A stretch of DNA of 64,000 nucleotides from Oxytricha trifallax (GCA_000711775.1 ARYC01003468.1:1-64000), one strand, 5' to 3'; positions 12,026 through 25,977 are shown, counted from the first letter of the stretch. Numbers and translations are program-made. The notes: a model not told the origin generated them from the letters alone.

Positions 12026-12173
12026 TAAATAATATAATATTAGCAAGTTATATTTTATATAGATAATTATAAGTAATTAAAAGTAATGAGTACATTTTGA
12101 ATAAAATATTTTACTTTTATGTATTTTCAACTGAAGAAAAATTATGAAGCGTAAATAAATTATATAATTTTTA

Positions 12174-12657
12174 GGGGGGGGGAAGTTTCCTGCCCCAAAA
12201 TTTTATATGCACCCAAGGGGGGAAGTTTCCTGCCCCAAAAAGGTAGTTTCCTGCCCCATACATAAAAATGTTAAATTTTTATAATTTTAAAAGAATCTTT
12301 ATCATCTATTATTATGTAGTTTTTTTTTTAAATTTAGTTTCAAATATCATTTCTACCTTGATAATCAATTTAAAATTTATTGAAAATTACATTAAATATT
12401 AAAAAAAAACACTTATTTTAGCCTTGTCAATAATATATAATTTGATAAAGAATAATTATGTACCTTGAAAATTATATAATAAATAAAATGTTGTATATAT
12501 AATAATAAATGTTGTATAGTACATGGTTATGGTTATTGTAATTGAAATTTATTTGTTTCTATTAAATTTATTGCAAAAAACATAAAATTTAATGTTGGGG
12601 GCAGGAAACTACCTTTTGGGGCAGGAAACTGTCTGGGGGCAGGAAACTTCCCCCCCC
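12174..12657. mobile_element. 484-bp inverted-repeat element with triple GGGGCAGGAAACT termini
   Basis: The left end carries three copies of (G)AGTTTCCTGCCCC between 12174 and 12257. The right end carries three copies of the reverse complement (GGGGCAGGAAACT) between 12596 and 12657, ending in a C run. The interior is AT-rich and non-coding. AATTTTTA flanks both sides (12166-12173 and 12658-12665), an 8-bp target duplication. This makes it a non-autonomous DNA transposon. An 8-bp duplication is seen in hAT- and Merlin-type elements, but the superfamily is unresolved. Confidence 0.8.
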
Positions 12658-12984
12658 AATTTTTATATAAATGGTTAAATTATTTAAAATATTTGTTAAT
12701 AAATTATTTTTTAAAACTATTTTTTGTTTTATTTGCATTTAAAAAAATTAAATATTTCAGTTTAAATTGATTAAGTGCATAATTTTTAACTTTATAACTT
12801 CTCTTCGTGTGATTAAAATAGTATAAGGTAAATTTTTTTAAGCAAAAAGTGAATTGCATAAACTTAACATATTAATTCAGAGATTTATAATTCATTATCA
12901 ATAATACTAAAATCAAACTTTATTTGTAGTTTAACCATTAAATTGTGTATTGTAATTTCACAGCTCCCTTGTAAATCTCCCAAT

Positions 12985-13125
12985 TCATTTTTCTATTCTT
13001 CTTTATACTAATCCTAAAATCTGGAATTGTTAAACAATATTTAGGTAATATTTGCAAATTTCTTCTATCTAAAGCCCAATTTATATTTCCCCACTTTTTT
13101 GATACTCTACTATTTTAGTTGTCAT
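12985..13125 (-). CDS. Small ORF, 46 residues, unknown
   Basis: ATG at 13123-13125 and TGA at 12985-12987, with TAA/TAG read as Gln in between (MTTKIVEYQKSGEIQIGL, ...FQILGLVQRRIEK). Composition is coding-like: charged and amphipathic, with a helical pattern. It lies antisense within the K1 region, like the minus-strand ORFs at 9368 and 25977. It could be a germline-limited small gene or one coding block of a larger gene. Confidence 0.35.
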
Positions 13126-13424
13126 TTCTACCAGAGAGTTATTTTTGTTTCTATTATGAAGTAATTGTAAATTTAAGGTGACTGGGTGTGATTTAACATG
13201 AAACATTATAAATTATGGTCTCTCAGATAATAATTTCTATATTTTTCCTTTTGACTTATTAACTTTAGCCAAAATTAAAGAAACTTTAGTGAGAAACGTA
13301 TTCTTTAATAAAAAATAAGTCTCTACAGACAGATAAATAATTTTTGCAAAGTCTTTTTCTTATTTATCGAATAAGCAAACTCAGTATTAACTATAAACGA
13401 AACCTATTTAAACAGTGTAACGGA

Positions 13425-15960
13425 GTTGGATTATTATGCTGTTTGTGCTGAAGTAAAGGAGTTGGAATTGTATTAAGAAAAGTGCAGAATAGAAAAGATA
13501 AATGCAGTAAATATACTAAGATCCATCCAAATTATTTATGCAACATTATATAATTTATGATTGATCTACAGAAGAGAGTTTGCTATTCAAAAACTTTTGC
13601 AGAATATGTACCCTAGAGCTATTTTCCTGTAAAATGAACTGAACTGGAAATAGATCTCTTCAAAAAGTGAGATAGAAATGTTCCTATATTTTAATTAAAC
13701 AATTAATAGTTCATTTATTCATAATTTTCCTTGTTTTAAATTATAATTTTTAATTTAAGAATTTAATATTAACTTAGATTCCAAAAATTATTCCTTATTA
13801 ACTTTTCAAAAATTAATTTTTACTCCACAAACGAATTGAAGTGCATAATTTCGTTATTCTACTGGATAATCAATTTAAAATTGTAAATGGAAGTGGATAC
13901 TGCCATCTTAATAACAAAATCTAATTTTAATATTCATAAATTTTTATATCACCAATAAAATGGTTATATTTGTAGAATTTGTATATATATATATATAAAA
14001 GTAATTTTAAATTTTAATCTATTTGATGGGTGGAGCTGGTCCAGGAGGAAAGGGTACTTCTTGTGAAGTATATGATATTGAAAAGAACAAATGGAATTAT
14101 TTCACTCCATTTCCTGTACAACTATCAAACCCAACAGCAGTGACATTTGGTGAAAGATTTATATATCTAATAGGAGGACGTGGAATCGAAAGATAGGACA
14201 CTCAAATGATTTTTATATATTCTTAAAAATAATATAAAAATTAATATGTTAATCTTTCTATAATAAATGAGTGAAATTATGAGAATTGATACATTATAGC
14301 CAGATTAAGATTTGAAATGGGAAAGAATCAAATTTTAATAAAGTGGTGAGGGCTCTATTCTTAAAATCATAAAATAAATTGTTTTATGATGGGATTTATT
14401 TGGCAAAATCATTAATAATAACATTATCTAAAACATTTGGATTATACATAAAAAAAGATACAGTAAAATTCAAAATTAGCAGTATTTTCTTCATTCTATT
14501 AAATAGCAAGCAAAAATTGAAATTTCTTTTATACAAAATATTCTCTTACAGTATAATAATATTTAAAGGCAAAATTTAATTATAAATTTAAATTTTTAAT
14601 TTACTACAAATCAATCAAGAAATCTAATATCCTGATGACTTTCTATTATAACACTAAATTTTTAGTTTATTAAAAAAATCTAATTAAATTAATTAACTAT
14701 AAACATTTGTAAATTATAAGGTTGTAAATTATAAAATTCATTCATTATTAACGATTAATATAACTTTATTAATTTAAAATCAAGGGTCAAATTGGAGTTA
14801 TAAATCTTGACTAAGTATATTAATAGGGAATTAATTAAAATGAGCTCTCGTTATTATTATTTGGAGGAATGAACTTTGCAACAGTTTTTACTTTAAATAG
14901 TATATAATATACAAGAATAATTATTATATATAAATAATAAAATCCTTTTTAAATACTTCTGAAGTTTTTCAAATGAACATATCTCATAGTAATGACTAAG
15001 ACTAATAAAAATAATAATATATATATATATATATACAAATAATTAAAAAATAAATCATAAATACATAATATTCTGTTAAACCAGTTATTAATATCAAAGA
15101 ACTTTAAGTTTTCAAATAAATTAATTTCTCATGGAAAAAAAAGAGTTTTTAGATTCAACATGATAAATTTGCCAAATTATTTGATAAAACTGAGAATTAC
15201 TCTTATATAAATTTAAAAGTATTTTAAAATATCTATGATATATGTATGATATAAATTTGCCTCTAGTTATTTTAGTAGGATTATAAAATGATAGAAAAAG
15301 TTGATTATTCAGTTGAATTAATTTAACGAAATATGTTTTTGTTTGTTAAAATAATTATATATTCCGACAATAATTGAACTATTATATATTCTAATAGGTG
15401 GACCACATTGAAATATAAAGTAATAAATTGTGAAATTAATATTCATTATTGATTAACTGAAAATTTTAGAGAAAAGAATAGATTACAACATTTGTGAAAT
15501 TACGAGCAAATTATATTGGAATACATAGGTCTTTTTATTTGAAATGTTTTATTTAATCATCTATAAATTTTTAAGGTCTTTCTATAAAATTTTAAAATGC
15601 ATTAATAATCCATAGTACTCATTATTTTTTTTTAATTAACTTATTGTAATAACTTACAACATTTCTTAATTTTAAATAATCAAAGTAATTAAATTTTATA
15701 AACTAATTATATCCTAGTAATATCATAATAAAATTCTAATTAAATTGAAGTATCACAGATCTAAAACAACTTGGATATTGAGGATAAGATTTATTACAAT
15801 TAATGGCTTGCACTTGAAAATAAGAGATACTGCAAGGAATGGTTTTTGGTTGGCAGAGAAGCCGGGCATTTTATCAAATTTCCACAATCAATAAGTTCAC
15901 TTTAAGACATTGAAATCGAAAGTAAACTTGGAAACAAGTAATATAATATTACAATTTTAT
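13425..15960 (+). CDS. K1: middle and C-terminal kelch blocks
   Basis: Blocks in plus-strand order: about 13425-13690 (ELDYYAVCAEVKELELYQ, then RREFAIQKLLQNMYPRAIF and NELNWKQISS) with one TGA in phase near 13557; 13995-14200 (YLMGGAGPGGKGTSCEVYDI, RFIYLIGG), two kelch strands; 14283-14340 (RIDTLQPDQDLKWERI); 14785-14890 (NELSLLLFGGMNFATV); 15740-15930 (DKIYYNQWLALENKRYC, VGREAGHF). GG pairs and spaced Trp/Tyr are typical of kelch beta-propeller blades. The same ordered blocks occur in K2-K4. No terminal TGA was assigned. The internal TGA may mark an unresolved IES or damage. Confidence 0.65.
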
Positions 15961-18900
15961 ATTTGTTAAACATCACTATAAATTCAATTAAATTTTTATC
16001 AATCTTTTCAATTATTAGATGCGATAATTAAGTATAAAAAATTTAATTAATTTCAATTTTGGATTAAAATTAATACCACTACAATTAAAATTAAAATTAG
16101 GGTTTGAAAAATTATAATGTTAAATTTCTAAATAATTAATTATAAATTTCTTCTGTTCTCTAAATTTATTTAATTATTTACATAGAATATCAAAGCAAAA
16201 ACATCATTATCTTTAAAGCTTTTGCAAATCAATTGATTATATTTTATATCATCAAAAAATATATTATTTATTTTATAAAAAAAATGCTTAAAGTTTTTAT
16301 AAATATTGCCTTATTTAATGCTCTCTTGTCAAATTATCTTTATTAAAATAAAGTAATTTTCATAGTAAACAAATAAGACTAGAAATATATTGCTATTTTT
16401 GAGTAAATGTTTTTAAATTCAATTTATCAATATATAATGCTAAAGAGAATAGTAATAAAAATTTATTAATATGCGACTATTAAATATAAGTTAATTTGAC
16501 GTTTTTTATTTTCAACTAATTAAAGAAATAATAATAGAATAAAATAACTGATTTTCTAATAGATTTTTTTAATAAATTAATATTCAGGTTTATTTAAGAA
16601 TTAGGGTATATTTATAATCCTGATTGGTGATGCCCATAACATTAAAGAGTTCAAATTATAAAATAAAAGAAACTGTTAATGAATAATTTAATGAATTTAT
16701 TTTTATCAATTATTTTACATTGCTAATTTTACTGATTAATTTATATATAAATTATCTATAATTATAATTAAAATTGTGAATTTAATAAAAATAATAATCT
16801 TTATAAGCAATAGATATAGTGTAATGATATGGTTGTTATTTTTTATAAAATGATCATATTCAATTTCCATTATTAAAGAAAACACTATACTAAATAATAA
16901 TCCAGGAAATTTTTTATTAATAAATTTAGCTTATATTCCCATTAAATTAGGCTTAAATAGAAAATTTCTTAGTTTTTATAAGATAAAAAGTGGCATAATT
17001 AAGATTAAGTAAATTTTATATTCTTTTCTGATAAATTTATAAAAAAGTTATATTAAATAATTTGTCTTGAAACTTTATTTTTTGGAGAGAAAGTTAAGTC
17101 AAGCTTTTAAGCATAAATTATAAATGATGCCAATAAAGTAAGAGAGACATGAATACTTGATGATAACTATGTGTTATTCAGTTTATCAAAAACATTCAAT
17201 TTCCCACTTCTAATAAGTTTTGATTATCTTTTTGAGTATAATCTATTTTTATATAGAGAGTCTCCTGATATAATAACATTTGGGTTAATAAGTAAATTTA
17301 ATATTATCTCAATATAAATATGCAAATATATAAGTCTTACTTTTTAAAAAATAATGTGGACGGATTTAATTTTACAATTATTAAAATATAATGATTAAAA
17401 GATTTACTTGAGTTATTTATCAATTCAAGAATTAATTATATGCCCAACTTTTATATTAAGCTGTGAATAAATTTTAAATTCTATAATTTTTTAAGCAAAT
17501 AAAAATATTAAACTAATCATCTTCCAAAAAATAATCACAATTTCAGTATTACCTGGTATTGTTTTATATCCTTAAAAATCAATTATATTTTAATTTTAAC
17601 TATTATTTTCTTGTTATTTTTTATGAATTTCCCCAAACCATAATTAATTTTGCATTTTATTTTTTGGTACTTCATATAAATATTTTGGGAATATATAACT
17701 CACAAAGGTTCTATTTAAATAAATAAGTGAATATTACTTAATTTATGAACTCTATGTTTTTTATTTACAATTATTTAACTTTATATAATATTTCTTTTAT
17801 ATTATTTCTTATAAGTATGTCTATTTCTAACTATGTATGGGTATTATTATTCTTGTTAATAGAGAATCAAAATTATTTTGTCTAAACTTACTAATATATT
17901 GTCAACTGATTAATTTTTTTATGCTAAAAAAGAATAAGCTTAAAAAATTATACTTTTTTAACAATTGAAGTAAATTTATAAGAAAAGACAAAGAAATCAA
18001 AGATATTTTTGTTTTTTTACTTTAATTTAAATTATTCAAAAAAATATATTTTTTTATTTACTTAAAAGGTTTGAGGAATTCAATTGGAAAAATGTTAAAC
18101 TTTTTAATTTGACAAATTTCTTTCTGTTTATATGTGCATTTTCTATTAGTTTTTTAATCTTTTTAAATAGAATTTAATAAAATTTATTATGATTAAAAAG
18201 AACAATTTAACTGTATAAAAGAAATACCATCAAATATAAAGATAAATTAAACTTTAAAACTATTTTTTTATATATATACCTGATAAGATTCTTTTGGTAA
18301 GTATTTATCAGTGATGAAAAATATTATTAATTTTGCAATTTTATACTTGAAAAATCTTAATATTTTATCATTTACATTTAGAATTAGAAGTCCTTCAATA
18401 TCAACAAACAATCATAAGTAATTAGGACATTAAAAAGTGGATTGTTCAGTAAAAATATGTGATAATTTCTGTAAAACAGATAACTAAAATAATTCAATCA
18501 ATAATAAATGAAAATCTTAAGGCCCTTTATATGGAAATTTATAAATATGAATATTTTAACTCTTTCCTTATTCCTTATAAGAAATCATGTGAACATCACA
18601 ATTCAAGATCCAATTTATTTTAAGTTTCTACTTAATATTTTTGTTAATCCATATTTGTTAATCTTAGTATAGCTAACTTTTATAAATTTGAGATGAAATA
18701 AAATTGACAAAGATCCTCCCTATATATCAACATGTATAAATATTTGTAATTATTCACCATTTGCAATTCTATAACTTTATCTTAAATAGGGTAAATAATC
18801 TCCTATAATTTCTGATCATAATATTCCATTTATTAAGTCTAATCAATTCGGCTTGTTGAATTTTTTTTTTAACTTAAAATAAAGGACGACTACCTACCTG

Positions 18901-19223
18901 AAACGGATATTATAAATGTAGCTAGTATTAATAAAGCTATATATTATGTTTCATATTTTTAATTTTCTATACATTCATGGATATTGTGAGAAACTTATAT
19001 TAGATTTTTTAAATATATTATTTAACTATCATGTTTTCTGTTTGGATAACTAATTTTTTAGATCGAATTAAATAAAAATCTCATTTTTATTTTTTTAATA
19101 TTCTCAATATGTAACATTATTTAATCTATTTTCATTTGGTCTTTTAAGTGTTTTATTAATTGAAAAATGTAAGAGATATGATAAAATACTGAACAATTAA
19201 TATATTAATTAGATATTTAAAAA
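15961..19223. other. 3.2 kb of AT-rich DNA without recognised features
   Basis: Between K1 and K2 the sequence is almost entirely A/T. I saw no coding block, long palindrome, SINE-like patch or telomeric repeat in it. Confidence 0.5.
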
Positions 19224-22200
19224 ATGGAATTGAAAAATTCATTTGCAATTATTGAAATTTTGTAATTTTTAGATTACAAAGACCAACTTAAGCTATAAGA
19301 TATTAATAGAAAGTTCTATGAAGTTTTTGTGCCTAGATTAACTCTTGAAGTACCAATATTTTATATATATTTAAATATAAGCATTAAAATTAAAAAGTGT
19401 TTAAGAATAGTTTAGCAATTTTTTAGATTTACATTAGTAAAGCTATCTATTATTGAAAACTCTTAAGTTATTTAAATTAAATATTTTGCCCAAGATCATC
19501 GGTATTTATAATGTTCCCAAACAACTCTCTCTTTGAACTAAATCAAGAACGAGCGCTCCTAGGTAGACTGATTAATCCCGACATTAATGTTTCAAGCAGT
19601 GAAAGCGTAGAAGAAAAGGATAAATAACAATAAATGAAAATTGTTGATAAAAATATCAATAATTATTGGAAAAAGATTCCATTTAGAAAGACTAATTTTG
19701 ATAAAGATATTATGACAATATGGCAGAAAGTTATTCAAGTTAATTATATCTTTTAATTTAATAAGAAGAAAATGGAAAATTATATTATTTATCAAAGTTA
19801 ATGATTGGCATGTGTATATCATTTCTGGAATTAATAAAAATGTATAATCTAGGGCAACTATTAGAAAAATTAAATTAAAATTGGGCAAGTGTTGATGATC
19901 TAATAATTTTTATCCAAAAATTGACTTTATAAACCTAAAAATACTTTTCTATTTATCTTTAATCAAATTGCATTATATTATAAAAAATATAATTTTACTA
20001 TTAATTTTTAATAATAATTATTCTTAAATCACTTTATTAATTTATTCATACAATAAGTAATGTAATAAAAATAATAATGCTTTAATGATATAAAATATAT
20101 ATTTTAATGCTATTGCTTTGACATAAGATACAGAACTCTCACAAGAGTCGCAAATATAATTTAAAAGAGATCCGGATTTGAATTTTATATAAATTTCTCT
20201 TATATTTATATCAGTTTATACTATTTTTTTAGGATTTGGCTTGTGTCATATCAAAGAGAAGATATAAACCTTTTAATTTAAATTATTATATTAAAATTAA
20301 AAAATAGAAATAAAGTAAACTTATAATGCTTTATGTATGTGCAGGAAGCAGAGTAACATACAATAGAAGAATAAGGTCATGTGAAGTCTTCGATACAATT
20401 AAAAATTAATGGTCGCCATTTATAGATCTCCCTGAAGATATGGTCAGTCCTGTAGCCACTTAATTTGAAGACAGATTCATTTATTTGGTTGGAGGGTTTA
20501 GTCATATAAATAAATTAAAAGTATAAAACTAAAAGTTAGTCGATAAGATGAAGGTGAACATCTGACAAGGCTATTTTGGAAATCTCCAAAATATAAATAA
20601 GGAATATACTTAAAATTATTAATGCTATTTCGCATTGACACCAATTAAAATACTCCAGAATACAATTCCATAATCAATTAATAAATTACTTTATTAAATA
20701 TGTTCTCATTTATTTATAGAGTATAAAAATTATATTGCTTTTCAATCATAGAAAGCGCTTACATTAGGCATTTCATTTCTATTACTCTCAGTAATCTGTT
20801 TATTGAAAAAATAATATGGAACTTATTATTTTAATGATAAATTCAACTTCATTAATTGTAATTAAATCATTATTATTTTATCTTTTTCTTTATAGCTGCT
20901 GTTGCTGCTTAATCAATAAGGTCTGATATCTAATAAGCTGGATTGGTTGTTTTTTTATGTATAATTTTTTCTCAAAAATACTACCCTACACTTTTTTTAG
21001 AAATTGTTTTTTTTTCTAATTGTATAGAATTCAATAGTTGATGAATATAAAAATTAATAATCTATTTATTTTATTAATTTTAAAGCTAAATGTATACTTT
21101 ATTGGACTATTTTGAAGATTATAAATATTATAATGAATTTAAAACAAATAGCTTATAACTTCTTGTTTAAAAAGTTCTCAAGAATTATAGATTTTTACTA
21201 GATTTCTCCTCATAGGCAATACTTTATAGTTTTATATTTTAGACGATATAGAATTATATTTTATTGACTCTAATTAATCTTTATCAATCTAATTGATAAT
21301 ATAGTAGAAAAAGCAAAATACTGTATTATTTGTATTCATAAATATAATATTAATTAATAAGTGTGGATAAACTATAGATTTGTTAGGTTGAAGAACATAT
21401 AAAATTGATAAGTGAAAGAAATTTATCTTTCATTTGTATTATTTGTAATATTTACATTTATAGTGTCATATTCTTGCGAGAACTATGTAAGTTTAATCTC
21501 AATATAAAAATATAAAGAAATAATGCAAAATTCATAAATAATTTAATTCATAATAAGTATGGGATTTGGGGTTTGAATGGGAGACTATCTAAGTATCCTC
21601 CAAGGAGCCAATACCTTCCAAATGCCAACTTGGGTTATTTAACTTAAGTAACAATCTCCCTGAATAATACGATTCTGGAAACCATGAATTTATAATATTC
21701 GGAGGACTCGATCTAGATTCTAATTACGATACTTCATGAATTTTTAAAATTCATTGTCAGTTCAAATTTTAATTAACTATAAATATACTTCTGCTTACAT
21801 CTGCAAATTGTAAAATGAAAGTTAAGGAGTCTAACAAATTAATCAGGAAGGAAATAATAGCATGATGGATTAATCGTCAGGCAACGAATAATCGAAATTT
21901 ATTAATAAAATGTAAATATATTTACTAATTCTAAATTTATAAAATCATTATTTATTTGAGAAAGTTGAAATAGTGAAACTAAACAGTTAGCTTACTATTG
22001 GGGATAGATTATACTACAATTAATGGCTTTAACTTGAAAATAAAAGAGATTGTAAGCAATGGTTTATCATGGGCAGGACAGCAGGTCATTATGTCGATTT
22101 TGACACTCAGGATTTAAGCAGTAACATTTTTTATATTTAAATTTGTTATAATTTCATAAAATTGAATTAAATTTAACTTTAAACTATTCTAATATAGTAA

Positions 22201-22240
22201 CAAGCAACTTGCATATGAGTATCTTTTAGACAAATATTGA
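19224..22240 (+). CDS. K2: F-box-like/kelch protein gene in at least eight blocks
   Basis: The gene starts at ATG 19224 (MELKNSFAIIEILQFL), continues NRKFYEVFVPRLTLEVPIF (F-box-like), and ends at TGA 22238-22240. Block junctions carry pointers: AATATTTT (19355-19362/19480-19487), AAGTTAAT (19737-19744/19795-19802), GGATTTG (20174-20180/20232-20238) and TAAAC near 20269/20318. Each, when one copy is removed with the spacer, keeps frame. Block two has an acidic Ser-rich linker (SSSESVEEKDK) followed by the first kelch strands. Later blocks read RRIRSCEVFDTIKNQW, DRFIYLVGGFSH (20380-20505), FEWETIQVSS and EFIIFGGLDLDSN (21560-21740), then GDRLYYNQWLQLENKRDC (21998-22120). The protein would be an SCF-type substrate receptor by analogy. 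Confidence 0.8.
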
Positions 22241-22459
22241 GATGTATAGTACTTGCTAGAATTATAATTAATTATCTTCATCTTATTCAAATTACTTTTT
22301 GATTTTGAAATTCTATGATCAATTATGATCATATGTCAAAATAATATCAAAAACTTATATAGTCAATTTCAAAAACATCTACTGTTGCAAGAGGGATTTT
22401 TTGGTCATCACATTAAAAAGTGAAATTAACTTTTTAACATTCAAATATAATTTATATTA

Positions 22460-22871
22460 TTGTAGGAATACATTTGATTTGGGAAAATGAATTATAATTA
22501 AAAAAAGAAAAAAATAAAAAAATTAATTAGTGGGAGTTAAGTTTCTGGAAACCTAGACAATATGGTATTTGTTCGATAGAGAATTTAAAATTAGCTGGAC
22601 TTCACTATTGGCGGTATCCCAGAGCGAGATAACTCTAGTTTAATTTTTGCAAATAAATCAACCAAACAAATCAATTAAAATTAAAGTTGAGTTAACTCAC
22701 TCCAGGGAAGCGATAGAGTGATACCGCCAATAGAAAAGTCCAGCTAATTTTAAATTCTTTATCGAACAAGTACCATATTGTAAAGGTTTAAAGAATGTTA
22801 ACTGCCAATAATTAGTATTAACTATTTATTTATTTTAATTTCAATTTCCCAAATCAAATGTATTCCTACAA
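22460..22871. mobile_element. 412-bp palindromic TA-flanked MITE, family A copy 1
   Basis: Termini are TTGTAGGAATACATTTGATT and its reverse complement, flanked by TA on both sides (22458-22459 and 22872-22873), as for Tc1/mariner target duplications. Inner arms share an AATTAGCTGGACTT...TTGGCGGTA motif. No ORF. Starts 220 bp after the K2 stop codon. Two relatives lie at 34289-34703 and 54137-54536. Confidence 0.85.
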
Positions 22872-23303
22872 TAATTATGCTTAATAAAATAAGTGAATGA
22901 AGTAGTAGTATTGAACATACTTTCTATTACTTATTAGAGAAAATATCAACGTCAAAGTTGTATTTTTATAATTTAAATAGAACTCAATTAAAACACTACT
23001 TCTGCAATGCATATTTATATCTTAGATTTCTATTATATTTATATATCTAAATAATTTCATATTAATAAATTTAATCATAAAAATCCTCAAGGAATATAGT
23101 GATAGTTAAATTATTAATTATATTGTCTGACTATCTTTCGACCATTAAACTTTAAAAACGTTAGAAATCAGTTTAGTAATCTTAATTTATTAGAAAATAT
23201 TTATCCTTTTTTATGGATAGTTTAAAACTATTTATAATTTCTAATAAGTTACAAAATGGGTGAGACATTTACTTTTAATCATTAAATTATATTTATACAT
23301 GTT
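22872..23303. other. AT-rich spacer
   Basis: No coding block or repeat recognised between the family A element and the membrane-protein gene. Confidence 0.4.
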
Positions 23304-25283
23304 GTGGGTGTTTCAGGCTTAAAACTGGAATATATAAATTATTTATATATTTATTTTTTTATAATTTATTCAATATTGATGCTGACTATAATTGATCTAC
23401 TAGCACTTGTATCTCATATAGCAAACTGTATAAATTTTAATTATATAAATATTGATTTAAAGTATCTTGATAAAAAGAGCACGAGATGATACGCAAAAAT
23501 TAGGCGAAAAACTCTTTGAAACTGCGAAAGAGTTAAAAGTTAATATCTTCGACGTCGATTGGAAATAAGTCGAGGATCTCATCTATGTTTCACTTGATTT
23601 GATGATGGCAATTAAAAATTTATCCCATATTTATTTCCTCCGTTTAATTAATTGTTTTAATTTGATTTTAATGTCGCTCATTAAGAATTTATTATAGTTT
23701 ATGCAGTTATAAAACGAGTTATGTAAGTTAATTAATCATATGAACATAGAAAATTATGATATTATTATTAGCAGTGCAACAAATAATTAATTTAAATAAA
23801 ATTATCAATTGCTACTTTACTAGTTACTTTGGTATTCTTCCCAAGACTCATAATGTATGTAAACAAAGTGATTATAATTTATTTTGACAATTATTTTTAA
23901 TTGTTTTAGCAATTCGCATGAAAAAGACTGAGTACTCTAGAAGATCGGTTGCTTATAAAGTAATGGGGGGAATAATTAGTCCTTTATTTAATATTAAAAT
24001 TCAATTTAGCAATTTAATTATTTATTCTAATAAAATATTTTCTAGATTTTGTAAAATTTAACATTTATCATTCATTAATTCTCAAAAGTTTTTTAAGTGT
24101 AATTTTAATAAACACTTGATAAACATATTTATTTAGGAAATTATGTATATAAAATTAATGTTTCTATTTATATTCTAAATTTATAGCAAATATTTATAAT
24201 TTAATGTAAAAATAAATCAATGACACAGTTCAATTATAATTATGTCTAAATATTTTACATTTTTATAATGTTAAGTAAATGGCGCTTCTCAAAGTAAGAT
24301 TAAATTTTTATTATATAAATAATATAAATTTAACAATAGATTAGTAGGCACAGTCCTTCACGTTTTACTTTGCCTCGCATGCATGATTGGACTTATTGTA
24401 TGCATGATGAAAACTTCAAAATTAACAAGTTTTATTGCAATTCCTGGTATCATAGTCTACTCAACAATAAAAAATATTTAAAAATTTATATCATTTATTA
24501 ACTATAAAACTTCTTTTATAGTACTTTTGCTTGTGTGGGTTTTGGCTTTTGACATTTATTACTGTTGTGTCTACAAACGCTATTTTGAGAAGTTAAATAT
24601 AGAAGTTTTTAAATATTAAATATTTACATTTTATATATTTTTTGTAATTTAAAGTCAAAGAAAAAGTTAGCGCCTGAGGACAAAGTGCAAAAATATTCCA
24701 CTTAGGGCGATCAAAGTATCGACCATCTTTATTAATAAAAAGGAGCTCCAAACCACACATCAAAGCACTCTTAATAAAGCAACTTCACACTCGAAAATAA
24801 TAACGACAATGAAAATTACTATTAATCATAGAAATCTTTGAAATAAAAAAGTAGAAATGGCTCTAAGAGTGGTTAGTAAAATACTTAGAGAAGCAGTCAG
24901 GCTATTGGGCAAGATTAGCACTATCAAAATAGAAACGGTCCTTAAACTATATAAAAGTTTAATTTGTTAAATTATTATGAATTTAATTAATGCAAGTTTA
25001 TGGCGATCAATGGAATTAATAATAATATTAATTCAATATATATAAATATTTTGGAATATGCCTCAGAAATAAAAAATGAAATAGCCTGATGTTTATCAAC
25101 AAAGTCACAAAAACTTTATATATTAATTCTTTATAATCATATATTTTATATTAAAGTCCATTGAAATAACAAAACTAGCCAAGCTATTTCTAATAAAATG
25201 AAGTAAATTATGAAAACACGAAGCAAGGTCAAGGAGGATCTACATCACCAGCGAAAGGTAGACGCAGAAGAAGAAAATAATGA
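23304..25283 (+). CDS. Multi-block membrane protein with Q/N-rich tail
   Basis: Coding blocks in order: 23304-23470, hydrophobic (possible TM, SILMLTIIDLLALVSHI); about 23480-23600 (RDDTQKLGEKLFETAKEL, VNIFDVDWKQVEDLIYVSLD); about 23907-23975 (AIRMKKTEYSRRSVAYK); about 24340-24470 (VGTVLHVLLCLACMIGLIVC then SFIAIPGIIVYSTI), two TM segments; about 24520-24605 (VLLLVWVLAFDIYYCCVY), another TM; about 24660-24970, a long Q/N/S-rich low-complexity stretch; and about 25195-25283, ending GGSTSPAKGRRRRRKQ before TGA (25281-25283). Spacers are AT-rich. Start and pointers were not fixed. Family not recognised; a four-TM scaffold with a disordered cytosolic tail is inferred from hydropathy. Confidence 0.5.
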
Positions 25284-25848
25284 AATAAATTAAAATCATA
25301 TTGATTATTTAACTAGTTAATTATAAGTTTTTCCTTAAATTAATGAATCTATCCTTATACAAATATAATTGACACTCAATTAAAATACAAAAATATTTAA
25401 TTTTAGAAAATTACTCCAATTTTAAAATATATTGATAATAATAGGTTTTTATTAATGTTCACAAAAAGATATTGCTTCTTAAATTTGTAAAGATTTTATA
25501 ATTAGACTATACTTAATGTATATTTAAAGATTACTATAATGATAAAATCTAAAAACATAAATTTATGTTAACAATACTTGATCTTCATAGTTTCATATGG
25601 ATTATTTATTTATTTTCTTAAGATATTAAAAGAAACTTTGAGAAAAATTGAAACTAAATGAAATTATATATTATAAAAAATAATAAAATTTTGTAGAGGT
25701 AGTATTAGTAAAATACTTGAAGGTAATTTAAAATACGAAAAGAATGATTGCGATAATCACCAAGAAGTATAATTGAGTAGAAATCAGTTCTCATGAACAT
25801 GCAGCTAGTTGTGGTTCTCTGCAATTCATCGTAAATCATCTGCCTATT
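25284..25848. other. AT-rich spacer
   Basis: Nothing recognised between the membrane-protein gene and the small minus-strand ORF. Confidence 0.4.
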
Positions 25849-25977
25849 TCACTAATTACTGTTATCTACTGCCCTCCTCCTCTCCTTTCTTGATGATGCT
25901 CTGTTTTCATGGTAAACAGGAATTCCTACACTCCTCAGACTTTCCTCAACTTGTTCACTGAATATGCCTTCGCTCAT
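25849..25977 (-). CDS. Small charged ORF, 42 residues
   Basis: ATG at 25975-25977 (MSEGIFSEQVEESLRSVG, then ENRASSRKERRRAVDN) and TGA at 25849-25851, with one TAG read as Gln. A GA-rich run (GAGAGAGA) lies directly upstream on the minus strand; a similar run precedes a 16-codon minus ORF near 31155. Base composition is clearly less AT-rich than the flanks. Function unknown; a germline-limited small gene or a single block of a larger gene. Confidence 0.4.

Noticed and set aside
14379..14579. 66-codon plus-strand ORF in K1
   Set aside because: AT-rich, follows the RIDT kelch block in another phase, and has no counterpart in K2-K4.
19592..19888. 98-codon minus-strand hydrophobic ORF
   Set aside because: Antisense to K2 block two, whose sense frame matches K3 and K4.
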